64,000 bases of DNA from UBA2334 sp964396895 (GCA_964396895.1 CAYNGJ010000013.1:1-64000), one strand, 5' to 3'. Counted from the first letter of the stretch, positions 34,181-45,709 are shown. Translations and numbers: made by a program. Notes: generated by a model from the letters alone, not told the origin.

Positions 34181-35608
34181 ATGAAATACCTCTCCACCCG
34201 TGGCGACCAGTCGCCCAAGCGCTTTTGCGACATCCTGCTGGAAGGCCTGGCCCCCGATGGTGGTCTCTACCTGCCCGAGACCTACCCTCAGGTCAGCGAT
34301 GCCACGCTGAGCCGCTGGCGCCGGGTCTACCACGACGAGGGCTACGCCGCGCTGGCATTTGAGATTTTGTCGCTCTACATTGACGACATTCCCGCCGCCG
34401 ACCTGCGCGCCCTGTGCGAAAAAACCTACACCGAAGAGGTGTTTGCCACCGGCGAAATCGTGCCGCTTCGCCATGTGGAAGACGACCTGTGGCTGGAGGC
34501 CCTGTCCAACGGACCCACGCTGGCCTTCAAAGACATGGCCATGCAGCTGCTGGGCAACCTGTTTGAGTACGAGCTGGCGCGCCGGGGTGAGCAGCTCAAC
34601 ATTCTGGGGGCCACCAGCGGCGACACCGGCAGCGCGGCCGAGTACGCCATGCGCGGCAAACAGGGCGTGCGTGTGTTCATGACCAGCCCGCACGGGCGCA
34701 TGAGCGCGTTCCAGCAGGCGCAAATGTTCAGCCTGTTGGACGACAACATCCACAACATCGCCATCGAAGGCGTGTTTGACGACTGCCAAGACATCGTCAA
34801 AGCGGTGAGCAACGACTTGGCCTTCAAGCGCCAGTACAAGATTGGCACGGTCAACTCCATCAACTGGGCGCGCTTGCTGGCGCAGGTGGTGTACTACTTT
34901 GCGGGCTACATCCAGGCGACGGAGGCGAATGACCAGAAGGTGTCCTTCACCGTGCCCAGCGGCAACTTTGGCAACGTGTGCGCTGGTCATGTGGCGCGCA
35001 TGATGGGCTTGCCCATTGCCCAACTGGTGGTGGCCACCAACGAGAACGACGTGTTGGACGAGTTCTTCCGCACCGGTATCTACCGCGTGCGCGGCAGCGC
35101 CGACACGCACGAGACCTCCAGCCCGTCCATGGACATTTCCAAGGCCAGCAACTTCGAGCGCTTTGTGTTCGACCTGCTGGGCCGCGATGGTGCGCGCACC
35201 GCCGACCTGTTTGGTCCCCAGTTGGCCAAAGCAGGGCGCTTTGACCTGAGCGCCGACCCCGCCTTTGCCCAGGCCGCCAGCCGCTACGGTTTTGCCAGCG
35301 GCAAAAGCACACACGCCGACCGACTGGCCACCATACGCGACGTGTACCAGCGCCACGGCATGGTGATCGACACCCACACCGCCGACGGCGTGAAGGTGGC
35401 CCGCGAACACCTGCAACCCGGCGTGCCCATGGTGGTGCTGGAGACGGCGCTGCCCATTAAATTTGCCGACACCATCGTGGAAGCCCTGGGCCAGCAGCCC
35501 GATCGCCCACCCAAGTTCGACGGCATCGAGGCCCTGCCCAAGCGCGTGGTGGTCATGCCCGCCGATGTGGACAAAGTCAAGGCCTATGTGGTCGAAAAAT
35601 GTCAATAA
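34181..35608 (+). CDS. thrC: Threonine synthase
   Basis: This 475-residue PLP enzyme turns O-phosphohomoserine into threonine. The N-terminal MKYLSTRGDQSPKRFCDIL, the PLP lysine in LAFKDMAMQLLG near 110, and GATSGDTGSAAEYA near 145 are as in E. coli-type (class 2) threonine synthases. The length is normal. It follows hom and precedes the molybdopterin genes after a gap containing an AT-rich repeat whose left end reaches the thrC stop. Confidence 0.96.
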   Translation: MKYLSTRGDQSPKRFCDILLEGLAPDGGLYLPETYPQVSDATLSRWRRVYHDEGYAALAFEILSLYIDDIPAADLRALCEKTYTEEVFATGEIVPLRHVEDDLWLEALSNGPTLAFKDMAMQLLGNLFEYELARRGEQLNILGATSGDTGSAAEYAMRGKQGVRVFMTSPHGRMSAFQQAQMFSLLDDNIHNIAIEGVFDDCQDIVKAVSNDLAFKRQYKIGTVNSINWARLLAQVVYYFAGYIQATEANDQKVSFTVPSGNFGNVCAGHVARMMGLPIAQLVVATNENDVLDEFFRTGIYRVRGSADTHETSSPSMDISKASNFERFVFDLLGRDGARTADLFGPQLAKAGRFDLSADPAFAQAASRYGFASGKSTHADRLATIRDVYQRHGMVIDTHTADGVKVAREHLQPGVPMVVLETALPIKFADTIVEALGQQPDRPPKFDGIEALPKRVVVMPADVDKVKAYVVEKCQ

Positions 35609-35652
35609 AAATGCCTTATGGCGCTTTATTGGTATGAATAGTTTGCTATTTA
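35604..35652 (-). repeat. AT-rich interspersed repeat, copy 6
   Basis: On the minus strand it reads AATAGCAAAC, ACCAATAAAGCGCCATAAGG, CATTTTTATT. It starts at the thrC stop and runs up to the mobB start region. Confidence 0.8.
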
Positions 35653-35665
35653 TTTGGGTTTTGAT

Positions 35666-36208
35666 GTGAACGTCATTGTGATCGCAGGGTATTCGGGCGC
35701 GGGCAAAACCACGCTGCTGGAAAAGCTCATTCCAGCGCTCAAAGCGCGGGGGCAGCGGGTGTCGGTGGTCAAGCACGCCCACCATCGGTTTGAAATGGAT
35801 CACCCCGGCAAAGACACCTGGCGCCACCGCGAGGCCGGTGCCTTTGAGGTGGTGGCCGCCTCCCCCCAGCGCCTGGTGCTGCAGCGCGAGTTCGAGCGCG
35901 AGGTGGCGCTGACGGTGCACCACGCCCTGGCCGAGCTGTACGCCGGGGTGGACTGGGTGCTGGTGGAAGGCTACCGCGACTGCAACCTGCCCAAGCTGGA
36001 GGTATGGCGCACCGCCCACGGCAAGCCCGTGCTCTACGCCAACGACCCGTTTGTGGTGGCCATTGCCACCGACGTGGCCGATGCCGCCCACTTGCCCCAG
36101 CCCACGGGCCTGCCCGTGCTCGGCCTCGACGATGGCGCTGCGGCGGCCGACTGGCTGCTTTCCCAAGGCGAGCGTTTTGCCTACGATGCGGGTCAGTTCG
36201 CCGATTGA
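35666..36208 (+). CDS. mobB: Molybdopterin-guanine dinucleotide synthesis protein B
   Basis: This GTP-binding protein of about 180 residues aids insertion of guanosine nucleotide into molybdenum cofactor. GYSGAGKTTL near residue 8 is the P-loop, KHAHHRFEMDHPGKDTWRHREAGA is the strongly conserved MobB stretch, and VLVEGYRD near 101 is Walker B. I prefer the GTG at 35666, which places the first strand at the N-terminus as in relatives; a TTG at 35654 lies at the edge of the AT-rich repeat. It heads mobB-moeA-moaD-moaE. Confidence 0.92.
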   Translation: MNVIVIAGYSGAGKTTLLEKLIPALKARGQRVSVVKHAHHRFEMDHPGKDTWRHREAGAFEVVAASPQRLVLQREFEREVALTVHHALAELYAGVDWVLVEGYRDCNLPKLEVWRTAHGKPVLYANDPFVVAIATDVADAAHLPQPTGLPVLGLDDGAAAADWLLSQGERFAYDAGQFAD

Positions 36209-36296
36209 CGTGCGCACCCCGTTGGGCCACAGCGCTTGGCCTGCCCCACACCGTGCCTGACCCCGCCCGCGCCTGTTTCCACCTACTCCGACGCCC

Positions 36297-37598
36297 ATGA
36301 CCGCACCGGCCCCCACCACACCACCCGCCCAGCCACCGCGCCAGCCCCTGATGGCGCTGGACCAGGCCCTGGCCAGTCTGCTGGCCACCGCCCAACCGCT
36401 GGCCGATGCCGAGTCCGTCAACACCTTTGATGCCGATGGCCGGGTGCTGGCGCAAAGCCTGGTGTCTGCCTTGCATGTGCCCCCACAAGACAACTCCAGC
36501 ATGGACGGCTATGCCGTGCGTTGCGCCGACTTGGCTGGTGCCAGTGCAGCCCAGCCCGTGGCGCTGCCCGTGGCCCAACGCATTGCCGCCGGACACAGCG
36601 GCCAACCTTTGCAGCCGGGCACGGTGGCGCGCATCTTCACGGGCGCACCCGTGCCCGCCGGGGCCGACGCCATCGTCATGCAAGAAGACGTGGTGGTCAG
36701 CACCGGTGCAGACAGCCAAGCCCTGGCCAGCTTCAGCGCCTGCCCAACCAGCGGCACCTGGATTCGCCGCGCGGGCGAAGACGTGACCCGTGGCGCCGAG
36801 GTGCTGCACCCCGGCACCCGCTTAGGCCCTGCCGAGCTGGGCCTGGCCGCCAGCCTGGGTCTGGCCACCCTCCAAGTGTGCCGCCGCCCGCGCGTGGCGC
36901 TGTTTTCCACGGGCGACGAACTCGTCATGCCCGGCACTGTACCGCCCGATGCCATGCCGCCCGGCGCCATATACAACTCCAACCGGTTCTTTTTGCGCGC
37001 ACTGCTGCAGCGCCTGGGCTGCGAGGTGAGTGACCTGGGCATCGTCCCCGACAACCGTGCTGCCACCATCGACGCCTTGGGGCAAGCGGCGCAGACGCAT
37101 GACCTCATCCTCACCAGTGGCGGCGTGTCGGTGGGGGAAGAAGACCACATCAAACCCGCCGTGGAGCACCTGGGTGGGCTGGACCTGTGGCAAATCGCCA
37201 TGAAGCCGGGCAAGCCTTTTGCCCATGGGCACATCCGCCGCGACACGCCCCACAGTCTGGCGCACTTCATTGGGCTGCCGGGCAACCCCGTCTCCAGCTT
37301 CATGACTTTTGTGCTGCTGGTGCGCCCGTTTTTGCTGCGCCTGCAGGGCGTGGCCGACGTGGCCTGTGCCGCACAGACACTGCCCGCCCATTTTGTGGTG
37401 ACCAAAGCCGACAAGCGCCGCGAGTTTTTGCGCGCGCGCCGCAACGCCGCCGGTGGCCTGGACCTGTTTGGCAACCAGAGCTCCGCCGTGCTCACCTCCG
37501 CCGTGTGGGGCGATGGTGTGGTGGACCTGCCCGCCGGCACCACCGTGGCGCATGGCGATGCCGTGCGCTTTCTGGCCTTTGCTGACCTGTTGGCCTGA
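36297..37598 (+). CDS. moeA: Molybdopterin molybdenumtransferase
   Basis: This 433-residue MoeA inserts molybdate into adenylated molybdopterin. DNSSMDGYAVR near 63, RAGEDVTRGAEVL near 155, FSTGDELV near 203, TSGGVSVGEEDH near 275 and LPGNPVSSF near 325 cover all the conserved stretches. It begins 88 bases after mobB. The length is slightly above the usual 400 residues because of an N-terminal Pro-rich leader. Confidence 0.95.
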   Translation: MTAPAPTTPPAQPPRQPLMALDQALASLLATAQPLADAESVNTFDADGRVLAQSLVSALHVPPQDNSSMDGYAVRCADLAGASAAQPVALPVAQRIAAGHSGQPLQPGTVARIFTGAPVPAGADAIVMQEDVVVSTGADSQALASFSACPTSGTWIRRAGEDVTRGAEVLHPGTRLGPAELGLAASLGLATLQVCRRPRVALFSTGDELVMPGTVPPDAMPPGAIYNSNRFFLRALLQRLGCEVSDLGIVPDNRAATIDALGQAAQTHDLILTSGGVSVGEEDHIKPAVEHLGGLDLWQIAMKPGKPFAHGHIRRDTPHSLAHFIGLPGNPVSSFMTFVLLVRPFLLRLQGVADVACAAQTLPAHFVVTKADKRREFLRARRNAAGGLDLFGNQSSAVLTSAVWGDGVVDLPAGTTVAHGDAVRFLAFADLLA

Positions 37599-37649
37599 CC
37601 ACCTTTTCCCTTTTCAGCGTCCCCCTCCAGCCCTTCGCCCAGAGCCGCC

Positions 37650-37901
37650 ATGTCCATCACCGTCAAATACTTTGCCTCCATCCGCGAAGCCATCGGCACC
37701 GGCCAAGAAGTGGTGGCCTCCCGCGCCACCACCGTGGCCCAGCTGCGCGACGAGCTGCTGGCCCGGGGCGGCGCCCACGCCGAGGCACTGGCCCGCACGC
37801 GGGCCGTGCGTGTGGCCGTCAACCAAACCATGGGCGATGAATCTGCGGCCCTGGCCCCCGGCGCCGAGGTGGCGTTTTTCCCCCCCGTGACCGGCGGCTG
37901 A
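37650..37901 (+). CDS. moaD: Molybdopterin synthase small subunit (MoaD)
   Basis: This 83-residue ubiquitin-like sulfur carrier ends in Gly-Gly, which becomes the thiocarboxylate that supplies sulfur to precursor Z. ITVKYFASIREAIG at the start and FFPPVTGG at the end are diagnostic. It is separated from moaE by only two bases, so the two subunits of molybdopterin synthase are made together. Confidence 0.94.
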   Translation: MSITVKYFASIREAIGTGQEVVASRATTVAQLRDELLARGGAHAEALARTRAVRVAVNQTMGDESAALAPGAEVAFFPPVTGG

Positions 37902-37903
37902 AC

Positions 37904-38398
37904 ATGACACCCCGCGTCAGCATCCAAACACAAGACTTTGACCTCAGCACCGAGGTGGCCGCCCTGCGCGCCAACCAACCCGGCGTGGGTGCCGTGTGCA
38001 GCTTTGTGGGCACCGTGCGCGACCGCAACGAGGGCAGCGCCATCAGCACCATGGAGCTGGAGCACTACCCCGGCATGACCGAAAAAGCCATTGAGGCCAT
38101 GGTGGACGAAGCCCACCGCCGGTTTGACATGCTGGGCGCCCGCGTCATCCACCGCGTGGGCCTGCTGCAGCCCATGGACCAGATCGTGCTGGTGGCCGTG
38201 GCCTCAGCCCACCGGGGGCAAAGCTACCAGGCCTGCGAGTTTTTGATGGACTACCTCAAAAGCCACGCCCCGTTCTGGAAAAAAGAGCAAACCCCCGAAG
38301 GCGCCCGCTGGGTGGATGCCCGCGTGGGCGACGATGTCGCCGCAGCCCGCTGGGGCTTGCCAGGGCAGGCAGATGGCAACGCCAACCCACCGGGCTGA
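37904..38398 (+). CDS. moaE: Molybdopterin synthase large subunit (MoaE)
   Basis: This 164-residue catalytic subunit takes sulfur from MoaD to form the dithiolene. VGAVCSFVGTVRD near 27, LELEHYPGMTEKAIE near 50, HRVGLLQPMDQIVLVAVASAHR near 85 and the catalytic lysine of FWKKEQTPEGARWVDAR near 125 are visible. The C-terminal 20 residues after the core look like a free tail. It ends the molybdopterin run; an AT-rich repeat follows. Confidence 0.95.
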   Translation: MTPRVSIQTQDFDLSTEVAALRANQPGVGAVCSFVGTVRDRNEGSAISTMELEHYPGMTEKAIEAMVDEAHRRFDMLGARVIHRVGLLQPMDQIVLVAVASAHRGQSYQACEFLMDYLKSHAPFWKKEQTPEGARWVDARVGDDVAAARWGLPGQADGNANPPG

Positions 38399-38425
38399 CG
38401 TGTTGGGCTGAAGCGTCGAGACAGA

Positions 38426-38476
38426 TTTTTAATAAAAAATGGCTGCGACGCTTTATGTTAAACAACAGTTTGCTAT
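38426..38476 (-). repeat. AT-rich interspersed repeat, copy 7
   Basis: On the minus strand it reads CATAGCAAACTG, ACATAAAGCGTCGCAGCC, ATTTTTTATTAA. It lies between moaE and the small membrane protein gene. Confidence 0.8.
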
Positions 38477-38567
38477 GGATATTTTGAGTGCCTTGGGCCC
38501 GCAAGAAGTGACCGACACCGAGCGCACCACCGTGGCCCCCGACGCCGTGCACTGACAGCCTGTGGCC

Positions 38568-38813
38568 TCAAGGGCCTTGCAACACGATGGCCAGCACGAT
38601 CACCACCACGGCCGCAGCCAGAAACCAGATGGCCTGGCCGGCCGTCCGTTTTTCGTCTTTGATTTGCTCTGGCTCGGTTTCGTAGTCGTTGTCCGTGCCC
38701 CGGATTTCGTCGGATTCGGGGTTGCCGAAGCGGGAGGTCAGGAAATCGGGTTCCTTGGCCGCGGGTGAGGGCGTTGGGGCCGGGGGTCTTACTTGGGGAC
38801 TTGGGTCTGCCAT
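38568..38813 (-). CDS. Small tail-anchored membrane protein, unknown
   Basis: This 81-residue protein has a Pro-rich N-terminus, a charged middle (PESDEIRGTDNDYETEPEQIKDEKR) and a single C-terminal hydrophobic segment of about 18 residues (WFLAAAVVVIVLAIVL). That is the plan of a tail-anchored inner-membrane protein. I know no function. It is divergent from clpB, and its start region lies 67 bases from the clpB promoter. The frame has coherent charge and membrane patterns, so I believe it is a gene. Confidence 0.62.
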   Translation of the reverse strand: MADPSPQVRPPAPTPSPAAKEPDFLTSRFGNPESDEIRGTDNDYETEPEQIKDEKRTAGQAIWFLAAAVVVIVLAIVLQGP

Positions 38814-38879
38814 GTGAGCTCGCAGGATGGGTGCGCAAAGGTGCTGCTGCATTATGGTCGAGTGCCGCTGTGGCGGGTA

Positions 38880-38907
38880 CTTGAAACGCCCGTGCCTGGC
38901 CTCACGT
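38880..38907 (+). promoter_or_regulatory. Sigma-32-like heat-shock promoter of clpB
   Basis: CTTGAAA at 38880-38886 is followed 13 bases later by CCTCACGT, close to the sigma-32 consensus CTTGAAA and CCCCATnT. It ends 34 bases before the clpB ATG, fitting known heat-shock control of clpB. Confidence 0.65.
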
Positions 38908-38941
38908 TACTTTCAATCAAACACTCACAGGGGTATGCATC

Positions 38942-41548
<2,607 letters not shown>

Positions 41549-41566
41549 TCCTGTGGACTGATTTGC

Positions 41567-41770
41567 TCAGTCCTGGCCCCCGGTGGTGGAAGCATCGCCG
41601 GGGGCTTTTGGCTTTTTGGCCGTCAACGCCAGGATCAAGCGGGACAGTGCCACCACGGCCAGTGGCCCCAGCAGTGAGGCCGCCGTGGACCACGCCGGAA
41701 AACATGTCATGGCCAGCGTGACCAACATCAAATACAAGAGCAAGAAAAACATGCATAAATTGTGCGGCAT
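41567..41770 (-). CDS. Small hydrophobic membrane protein, unknown
   Basis: This predicted protein of 67 residues has two hydrophobic segments, about 7-24 (MFFLLLYLMLVTLAM) and 30-50, and a basic C-terminus. Its start codon could be the first or the seventh residue (both Met), and neither has a clear ribosome site. Its last codons lie in the terminator of clpB. It is divergent from the thioesterase gene. The hydrophobic pattern suggests a true gene, but it could be spurious. Confidence 0.45.
   Translation of the reverse strand: MPHNLCMFFLLLYLMLVTLAMTCFPAWSTAASLLGPLAVVALSRLILALTAKKPKAPGDASTTGGQD
41576..41610 (+). terminator. Probable clpB terminator
   Basis: GCCCCCGG pairs with CCGGGGGC across a 14-base loop and is followed by CTTTTGGCTTTTT. 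It begins 28 bases after the clpB stop. Confidence 0.7.
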
Positions 41771-41818
41771 GACGCGAGCGGCATTCCGCAACCCGCGCAC
41801 CCTTGTCACAGGAGCACC

Positions 41819-42283
41819 ATGAAAGCCTTTCAAGACCACTACCCCGAAAACCTGTCGCACTGTTATGGCTGCGGCTCCAACAACGTGCACGGCCACCGCA
41901 TCAAAACGTTTTGGGACGGTGAAGAAACCGTCACCCGCTTCCAGCCCGAGCCCTACCACACCGCCGTGCCCGGCTTCACCTACGGCGGACTGCTGGCTTC
42001 GCTGATCGACTGCCACGGCACGGGCACCGCAGCGGCGGCCATGTACAAGGCCGAAGGGCGGGGCATGGACTCCTTGCCCGCCTTCCGCTTTGTGACCGGC
42101 TCTTTGCATGTCGATTACCTCAAGCCCACCCCCATCACCGAGACCTTGGAAATTCGGGGCAGGGTGAAAGAAATCAAAGGCCGCAAGGTGGTGGTGGAGG
42201 CCACGGTGTACGCTGCTGGTGTGGCCACGGCGCGTGGCGAGGTGGTGGCCATACAGATGCCAGAGAATTTCGGCGCAGCCTGA
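41819..42283 (+). CDS. PaaI-type hotdog-fold thioesterase
   Basis: This 154-residue hotdog-fold protein is related to PaaI-type acyl-CoA thioesterases. CYGCGSNNVHGHRIK near 15 and YGGLLASLIDCHGTGTA near 57 hold the catalytic region, with the Asp of LIDCHG. The substrate is unknown. The Cys-x-x-Cys near the N-terminus is usual in a subset of the family. GGAG lies 5 bases before the ATG at 41819. It stands alone on the plus strand before an aldehyde dehydrogenase. Confidence 0.83.
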   Translation: MKAFQDHYPENLSHCYGCGSNNVHGHRIKTFWDGEETVTRFQPEPYHTAVPGFTYGGLLASLIDCHGTGTAAAAMYKAEGRGMDSLPAFRFVTGSLHVDYLKPTPITETLEIRGRVKEIKGRKVVVEATVYAAGVATARGEVVAIQMPENFGAA

Positions 42284-42345
42284 CCGCACAGCCTGCTTGC
42301 GTTTGGAGCTGGGGCTCTACCGGGTGGCCACGGGCTGGCCCTAAC

Positions 42346-43851
42346 ATGCAAGGCATGAACGCTCGCACCTCTCCACCGTCCGACCTCCAAGCGCTGTTTC
42401 AGGCGCAGCACAGCGCCAGCCGCGCACTCATCGACGTGCCACTGGCTTGGCGGCTGGAGCGCTTGCAGCGCGTACAGCAACTGGTGGAGGACCATGGCGC
42501 AGCCTTGGCCGATGCCGTGCAGGCCGACTTTGGCGTGCGCTCGCGGCAATTGACCGACGTGGCCGACTACTTTGTGCTGCTGGCCGCCATTGGCCAGCTC
42601 AAAAAGAAGCTGCCCCGCTGGATGAAGCCGCAGCGCGTGTCCACGCCCATTTACCTGCAACCCGCGAGCGCGCACATTCGGCGCCAGCCGCTGGGCGTGG
42701 TGGGCATCATTGGCCCGTGGAATTACCCGCTGCAACTCACGCTGGGGCCACTGGTGGCGGCGCTGGCGGCAGGCAACCGGGTGATGATCAAGCCCAGTGA
42801 GCTGACGCCCCACAGCTCAGCCCTGTTGGCCGACCTGTTGCACGCGGTCTTTCCGGCAGACGAGGTGGTGGTGGTGCAGGGCGGGGCCGATGTGGCGCAC
42901 GACTTTGCCAGCTTGCCGTTCGACCATTTGTTTTTCACCGGATCCACCGCCGTGGGCCGCAAAGTGGCCGAGGCCGCCGCCAAAAACCTCACACCCACCA
43001 CGCTGGAGCTGGGCGGCAAGTCGCCCTGCATCGTCGATGTGTCGTGTGCCGCCGGGGCGGGTATGGCCGATGCCGCCCTCAAGGTGGCCCACGGCAAGCT
43101 GCTCAATGCCGGGCAAACCTGCATTGCCCCCGACTACGTGCTGCTGCCCCAAGGGCGCGAGACCGAGTTTGAGCAGGCCTATGCCCACGCGGTGGCCAGG
43201 CTGTTCCCCACGCTGGGAGGCAACCCCGATTACGCCAGCATCGTCACCGACCGCCACCACGCCCGCCTGACGGCTTTGCTGGACGAGGCCCAGAAACTGG
43301 GTGCCACCGTGCGTGAACTGGTGCCTGTGGCGGTCCATGCAGGCATAGCAAACAACTCAATGCCATCAAGCGATAGAGAACAAAAAAGCATAAAAAATGT
43401 CGCGCACCCCCGGCAAATGACCCCGGCGCTGGTGTTCAACCCGCCCGCCCACAGCCGCTTGATGACCGAGGAAATTTTCGGTCCCATCCTGCCCGTGTTG
43501 ACCTATGCCACGCTGGACGAAGCCATTGCCCACATCAACGCGCGGCCCCGCCCGCTGGCGCTGTACTGGTTTGGCACCGACAACGCCGCCCGCGACCTGG
43601 TGCTCAACCAGACCGTCAGCGGCGGCGTGACCGTCAACGACACCCTGCTGCACATCGCCCACGACAACTTGCCGTTTGGCGGGGTGGGCGACAGCGGCTG
43701 GGGCGCGTACCACGGCGAGGCGGGCTTTTTGCGCTTCACCCAGCAAAAGCCGGTGCTGGTGCAGTCGCGCTGGGCCATGGGGCAATTGTTCTACCCGCCC
43801 TATGGCCAGCGGTTTGAGCAACTCATTGGCTTGCTCAAGCGCTGGTTGTGA
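42346..43851 (+). CDS. Coniferyl-aldehyde-dehydrogenase-type aldehyde dehydrogenase
   Basis: This 501-residue NAD(P)-dependent aldehyde dehydrogenase belongs to the class 3/coniferyl aldehyde group. GIIGPWNYPLQL near 125, FTGSTAVGRKVAEAA near 200, the catalytic Glu of LELGGKSPC near 223 and the catalytic Cys of NAGQTCIAPDY near 257 are intact. About 18-20 residues after VAVHAG (about 333-352) are encoded by an AT-rich repeat inserted in frame. They fall on a surface loop region just before TPALVFNPP, so activity may survive. The ATG at 42346 or 42355 could be used. The substrate is inferred only from the family. Confidence 0.88.
   Translation: MQGMNARTSPPSDLQALFQAQHSASRALIDVPLAWRLERLQRVQQLVEDHGAALADAVQADFGVRSRQLTDVADYFVLLAAIGQLKKKLPRWMKPQRVSTPIYLQPASAHIRRQPLGVVGIIGPWNYPLQLTLGPLVAALAAGNRVMIKPSELTPHSSALLADLLHAVFPADEVVVVQGGADVAHDFASLPFDHLFFTGSTAVGRKVAEAAAKNLTPTTLELGGKSPCIVDVSCAAGAGMADAALKVAHGKLLNAGQTCIAPDYVLLPQGRETEFEQAYAHAVARLFPTLGGNPDYASIVTDRHHARLTALLDEAQKLGATVRELVPVAVHAGIANNSMPSSDREQKSIKNVAHPRQMTPALVFNPPAHSRLMTEEIFGPILPVLTYATLDEAIAHINARPRPLALYWFGTDNAARDLVLNQTVSGGVTVNDTLLHIAHDNLPFGGVGDSGWGAYHGEAGFLRFTQQKPVLVQSRWAMGQLFYPPYGQRFEQLIGLLKRWL
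43344..43398 (+). repeat. AT-rich interspersed repeat, copy 8 (inside aldehyde dehydrogenase)
   Basis: CATAGCAAACAACTC, CCATCAAGCGATAGAGAACA and an A-rich end agree closely with the family. It lies in frame within the coding sequence and adds a peptide containing NNSMPSSDREQKSIKN. Confidence 0.85.
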
Positions 43852-43931
43852 GGCTGAGCCTGTCAAGCGTGCTGGGGAGATGACACCCGGGTTTCTGCGA
43901 GCTGCCTACTTGGCGCGTAACATCTCGCGCC

Positions 43932-45152
43932 ATGACTTCCAGCACCCTCAACGCGGCCTTACCCGCTTCCGTCCCATTGCGCCAAGACGCCGCCGTCATC
44001 GGTCTGGTCGGCACGGCGCACGCCACGTCGCACTTTTCCCACCTGCTGTTGGCACCGCTGTTTCCGGTGTTCATGCGCGATTTCGGGTTGAGTTTTTCCG
44101 ATGTGGGGTTGCTCATGAGCATTTTCTTCATCATCTCGGGGTCGGGCCAAGCGGTGGCCGGGTTCGTGGTGGACAAGGTGGGTGCGCGGCCGGTGTTGTT
44201 CGGTGCCATTGGGTTGTTTTTGCTTGCATCGCTGGTGGCGTCTGCCGCCACCAGCTACGGGTGGCTGGTGGCGGTGGCGGTGCTGGCGGGGTTGGGCAAT
44301 GCGCCGTTTCACCCGGCGGACTTCACCATCCTGAACCAGCGTGTGTCGGCCCCTCGCTTGGGCCACGCGTTCAGCGCCCACGGCCTGACGGGCAACCTGG
44401 GCTGGGCGCTGGCCCCCGTGTTTCTGGTCGGCATCACGTCACTGGCTGACTGGCGCACGGCTTACTTGGCCGCTGCCGTGTTGTACACCGGGGTACTGCT
44501 GCTGCTGTTCTCCCAGCGCCACCTGCTCAAAACCGAGGTGGTGGTGCGCCACGCGGATGCCCCCCAGGAGTCCGACCTGGCGTTCATGAAACTGCCGGTG
44601 GTGTGGTGGTGCTTTGGGTTCTTCTTCTTTTCCACCATGACGCTGGCCGTGGTGCAGAGCTTTGGCCCGTCCATTCTCAAGGCCGTGCACAACGCCAGTC
44701 TGGAGGTGGCCACCCTCACCATCACCGCCTACATGCTCTGCGGCGCGGTGGGCATGGCCGTGGGCGGCTTTGTGGCCACCCAGACCCCGCACACCGACAA
44801 GGTGGTGGCTGGTGCCATGGCGGCGGGTGCCGCCTTGCTGCTGCTGTGCGCCACCGGCTGGTTGGGCACCTACGGCACGCTGGCCGGGCTGGCCGCTACC
44901 GGGTTTGCGGTGGGCATTGGCGGCCCCAGCCGCGATTTGATGATCAAAAAGGCCACGCCCAAAGGCGCCACGGGCCGGGTCTATGGGCTGGTGTATTCGG
45001 GTCTGGACATGGGTTTTGCCGTTTCACCCGTGCTGTTCGGCGTGTTCATGGACCGTGGCTGGTATGGCGCCACCCTGACGGGTGCCGCCCTCATGCTTTT
45101 GCTGGCGGTGGGCGCGGCGTTGGGTGTGGGCAAGCGCACGGTGGCCCGGTAA
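43932..45152 (+). CDS. Major facilitator superfamily transporter (fosmidomycin-resistance-like)
   Basis: This 406-residue inner-membrane protein has 12 predicted helices. HATSHFSHLLLAPLFPVFMRDFGLSF at the first helix and FVVDKVGARPVLF (the MFS loop 2-3 motif) near 75 resemble the Fsr/YnfM-like group of exporters. GRVYGLVYSGLDMGFAVSP near 345 begins helix 11. Neither cargo nor direction can be read. It lies 80 bases after the aldehyde dehydrogenase and is probably independent of it. Confidence 0.85.
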   Translation: MTSSTLNAALPASVPLRQDAAVIGLVGTAHATSHFSHLLLAPLFPVFMRDFGLSFSDVGLLMSIFFIISGSGQAVAGFVVDKVGARPVLFGAIGLFLLASLVASAATSYGWLVAVAVLAGLGNAPFHPADFTILNQRVSAPRLGHAFSAHGLTGNLGWALAPVFLVGITSLADWRTAYLAAAVLYTGVLLLLFSQRHLLKTEVVVRHADAPQESDLAFMKLPVVWWCFGFFFFSTMTLAVVQSFGPSILKAVHNASLEVATLTITAYMLCGAVGMAVGGFVATQTPHTDKVVAGAMAAGAALLLLCATGWLGTYGTLAGLAATGFAVGIGGPSRDLMIKKATPKGATGRVYGLVYSGLDMGFAVSPVLFGVFMDRGWYGATLTGAALMLLLAVGAALGVGKRTVAR

Positions 45153-45208
45153 GGTCGGTGTTGAGTCTGCGGCTCAGACCTGCCACCACTCAAACAGGGG
45201 ATGCCCGC

Positions 45209-45709
45209 TCACCGCGTGTCCAAATGTGACAACGGCAAGGCCGTGGTGGATTTGACGCACTGCAGCACGATGTTGGAGCGGATGTTGGCCACGCCTTGCA
45301 GGCGGGTCAGGCGCTTGAGCACGGATTCGGACAGGTCGCTCAGGCTGGCGGCAAATATGTTCAGGATGTAGTCGGATTCGCCCGTCACGGCCAGGCACTC
45401 CACCACTTCGGGAATGTCCAGAATGTCGCGCTCAAAGCCTGTGCCCTCGTCGCCACCGTGGCGGGTCAGCGTGACGTAGCTGATGGCGCGCACGCCCAGC
45501 CCCAGGCGCTCAGGGCTGAGCAGCGCCACCTGGGCGCGAATGAAACCCGCCGCCTCCATGCGCTGTATGCGCCGACTGACCTGCGAGGCGGAGAGGTGAA
45601 TGGCCTCGCCCAGTTGCTGGTGGGTGGTGTGGGCATTGGACTGCAATGCGGCCAATAGACCGATGTCGTATCGGTCAAGCAAAAAATCTGCGTAATTTTT
45701 GGAATTCAT
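45209..45709 (-). CDS. Lrp/AsnC-family regulator next to hpd
   Basis: This 166-residue feast/famine regulator has an N-terminal helix-turn-helix (LGEAIHLSASQVSRRIQRMEAAGFI) and a C-terminal RAM/ACT-like effector domain (ISYVTLTRHGG and VVECLAVTGESDYIL). It is divergent from hpd with a 124-base shared promoter region, the usual place of the tyrosine/phenylalanine-responsive regulators of this pathway. I took the ATG at 45709, which gives the normal start; a Met at 45724 or 45754 is also possible. Confidence 0.9.
   Translation of the reverse strand: MNSKNYADFLLDRYDIGLLAALQSNAHTTHQQLGEAIHLSASQVSRRIQRMEAAGFIRAQVALLSPERLGLGVRAISYVTLTRHGGDEGTGFERDILDIPEVVECLAVTGESDYILNIFAASLSDLSESVLKRLTRLQGVANIRSNIVLQCVKSTTALPLSHLDTR

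Noticed and set aside
33905..36502. An 865-residue minus-strand open frame opposite hom, thrC and mobB.
   Set aside because: It is a mirror of three real genes; no domain is recognisable.
38474..38554. A 26-codon frame beginning MDILSALGPQEV after a repeat copy.
   Set aside because: It has no ribosome site of note and nothing to compare it with; it may be a gene remnant, but I cannot support it.
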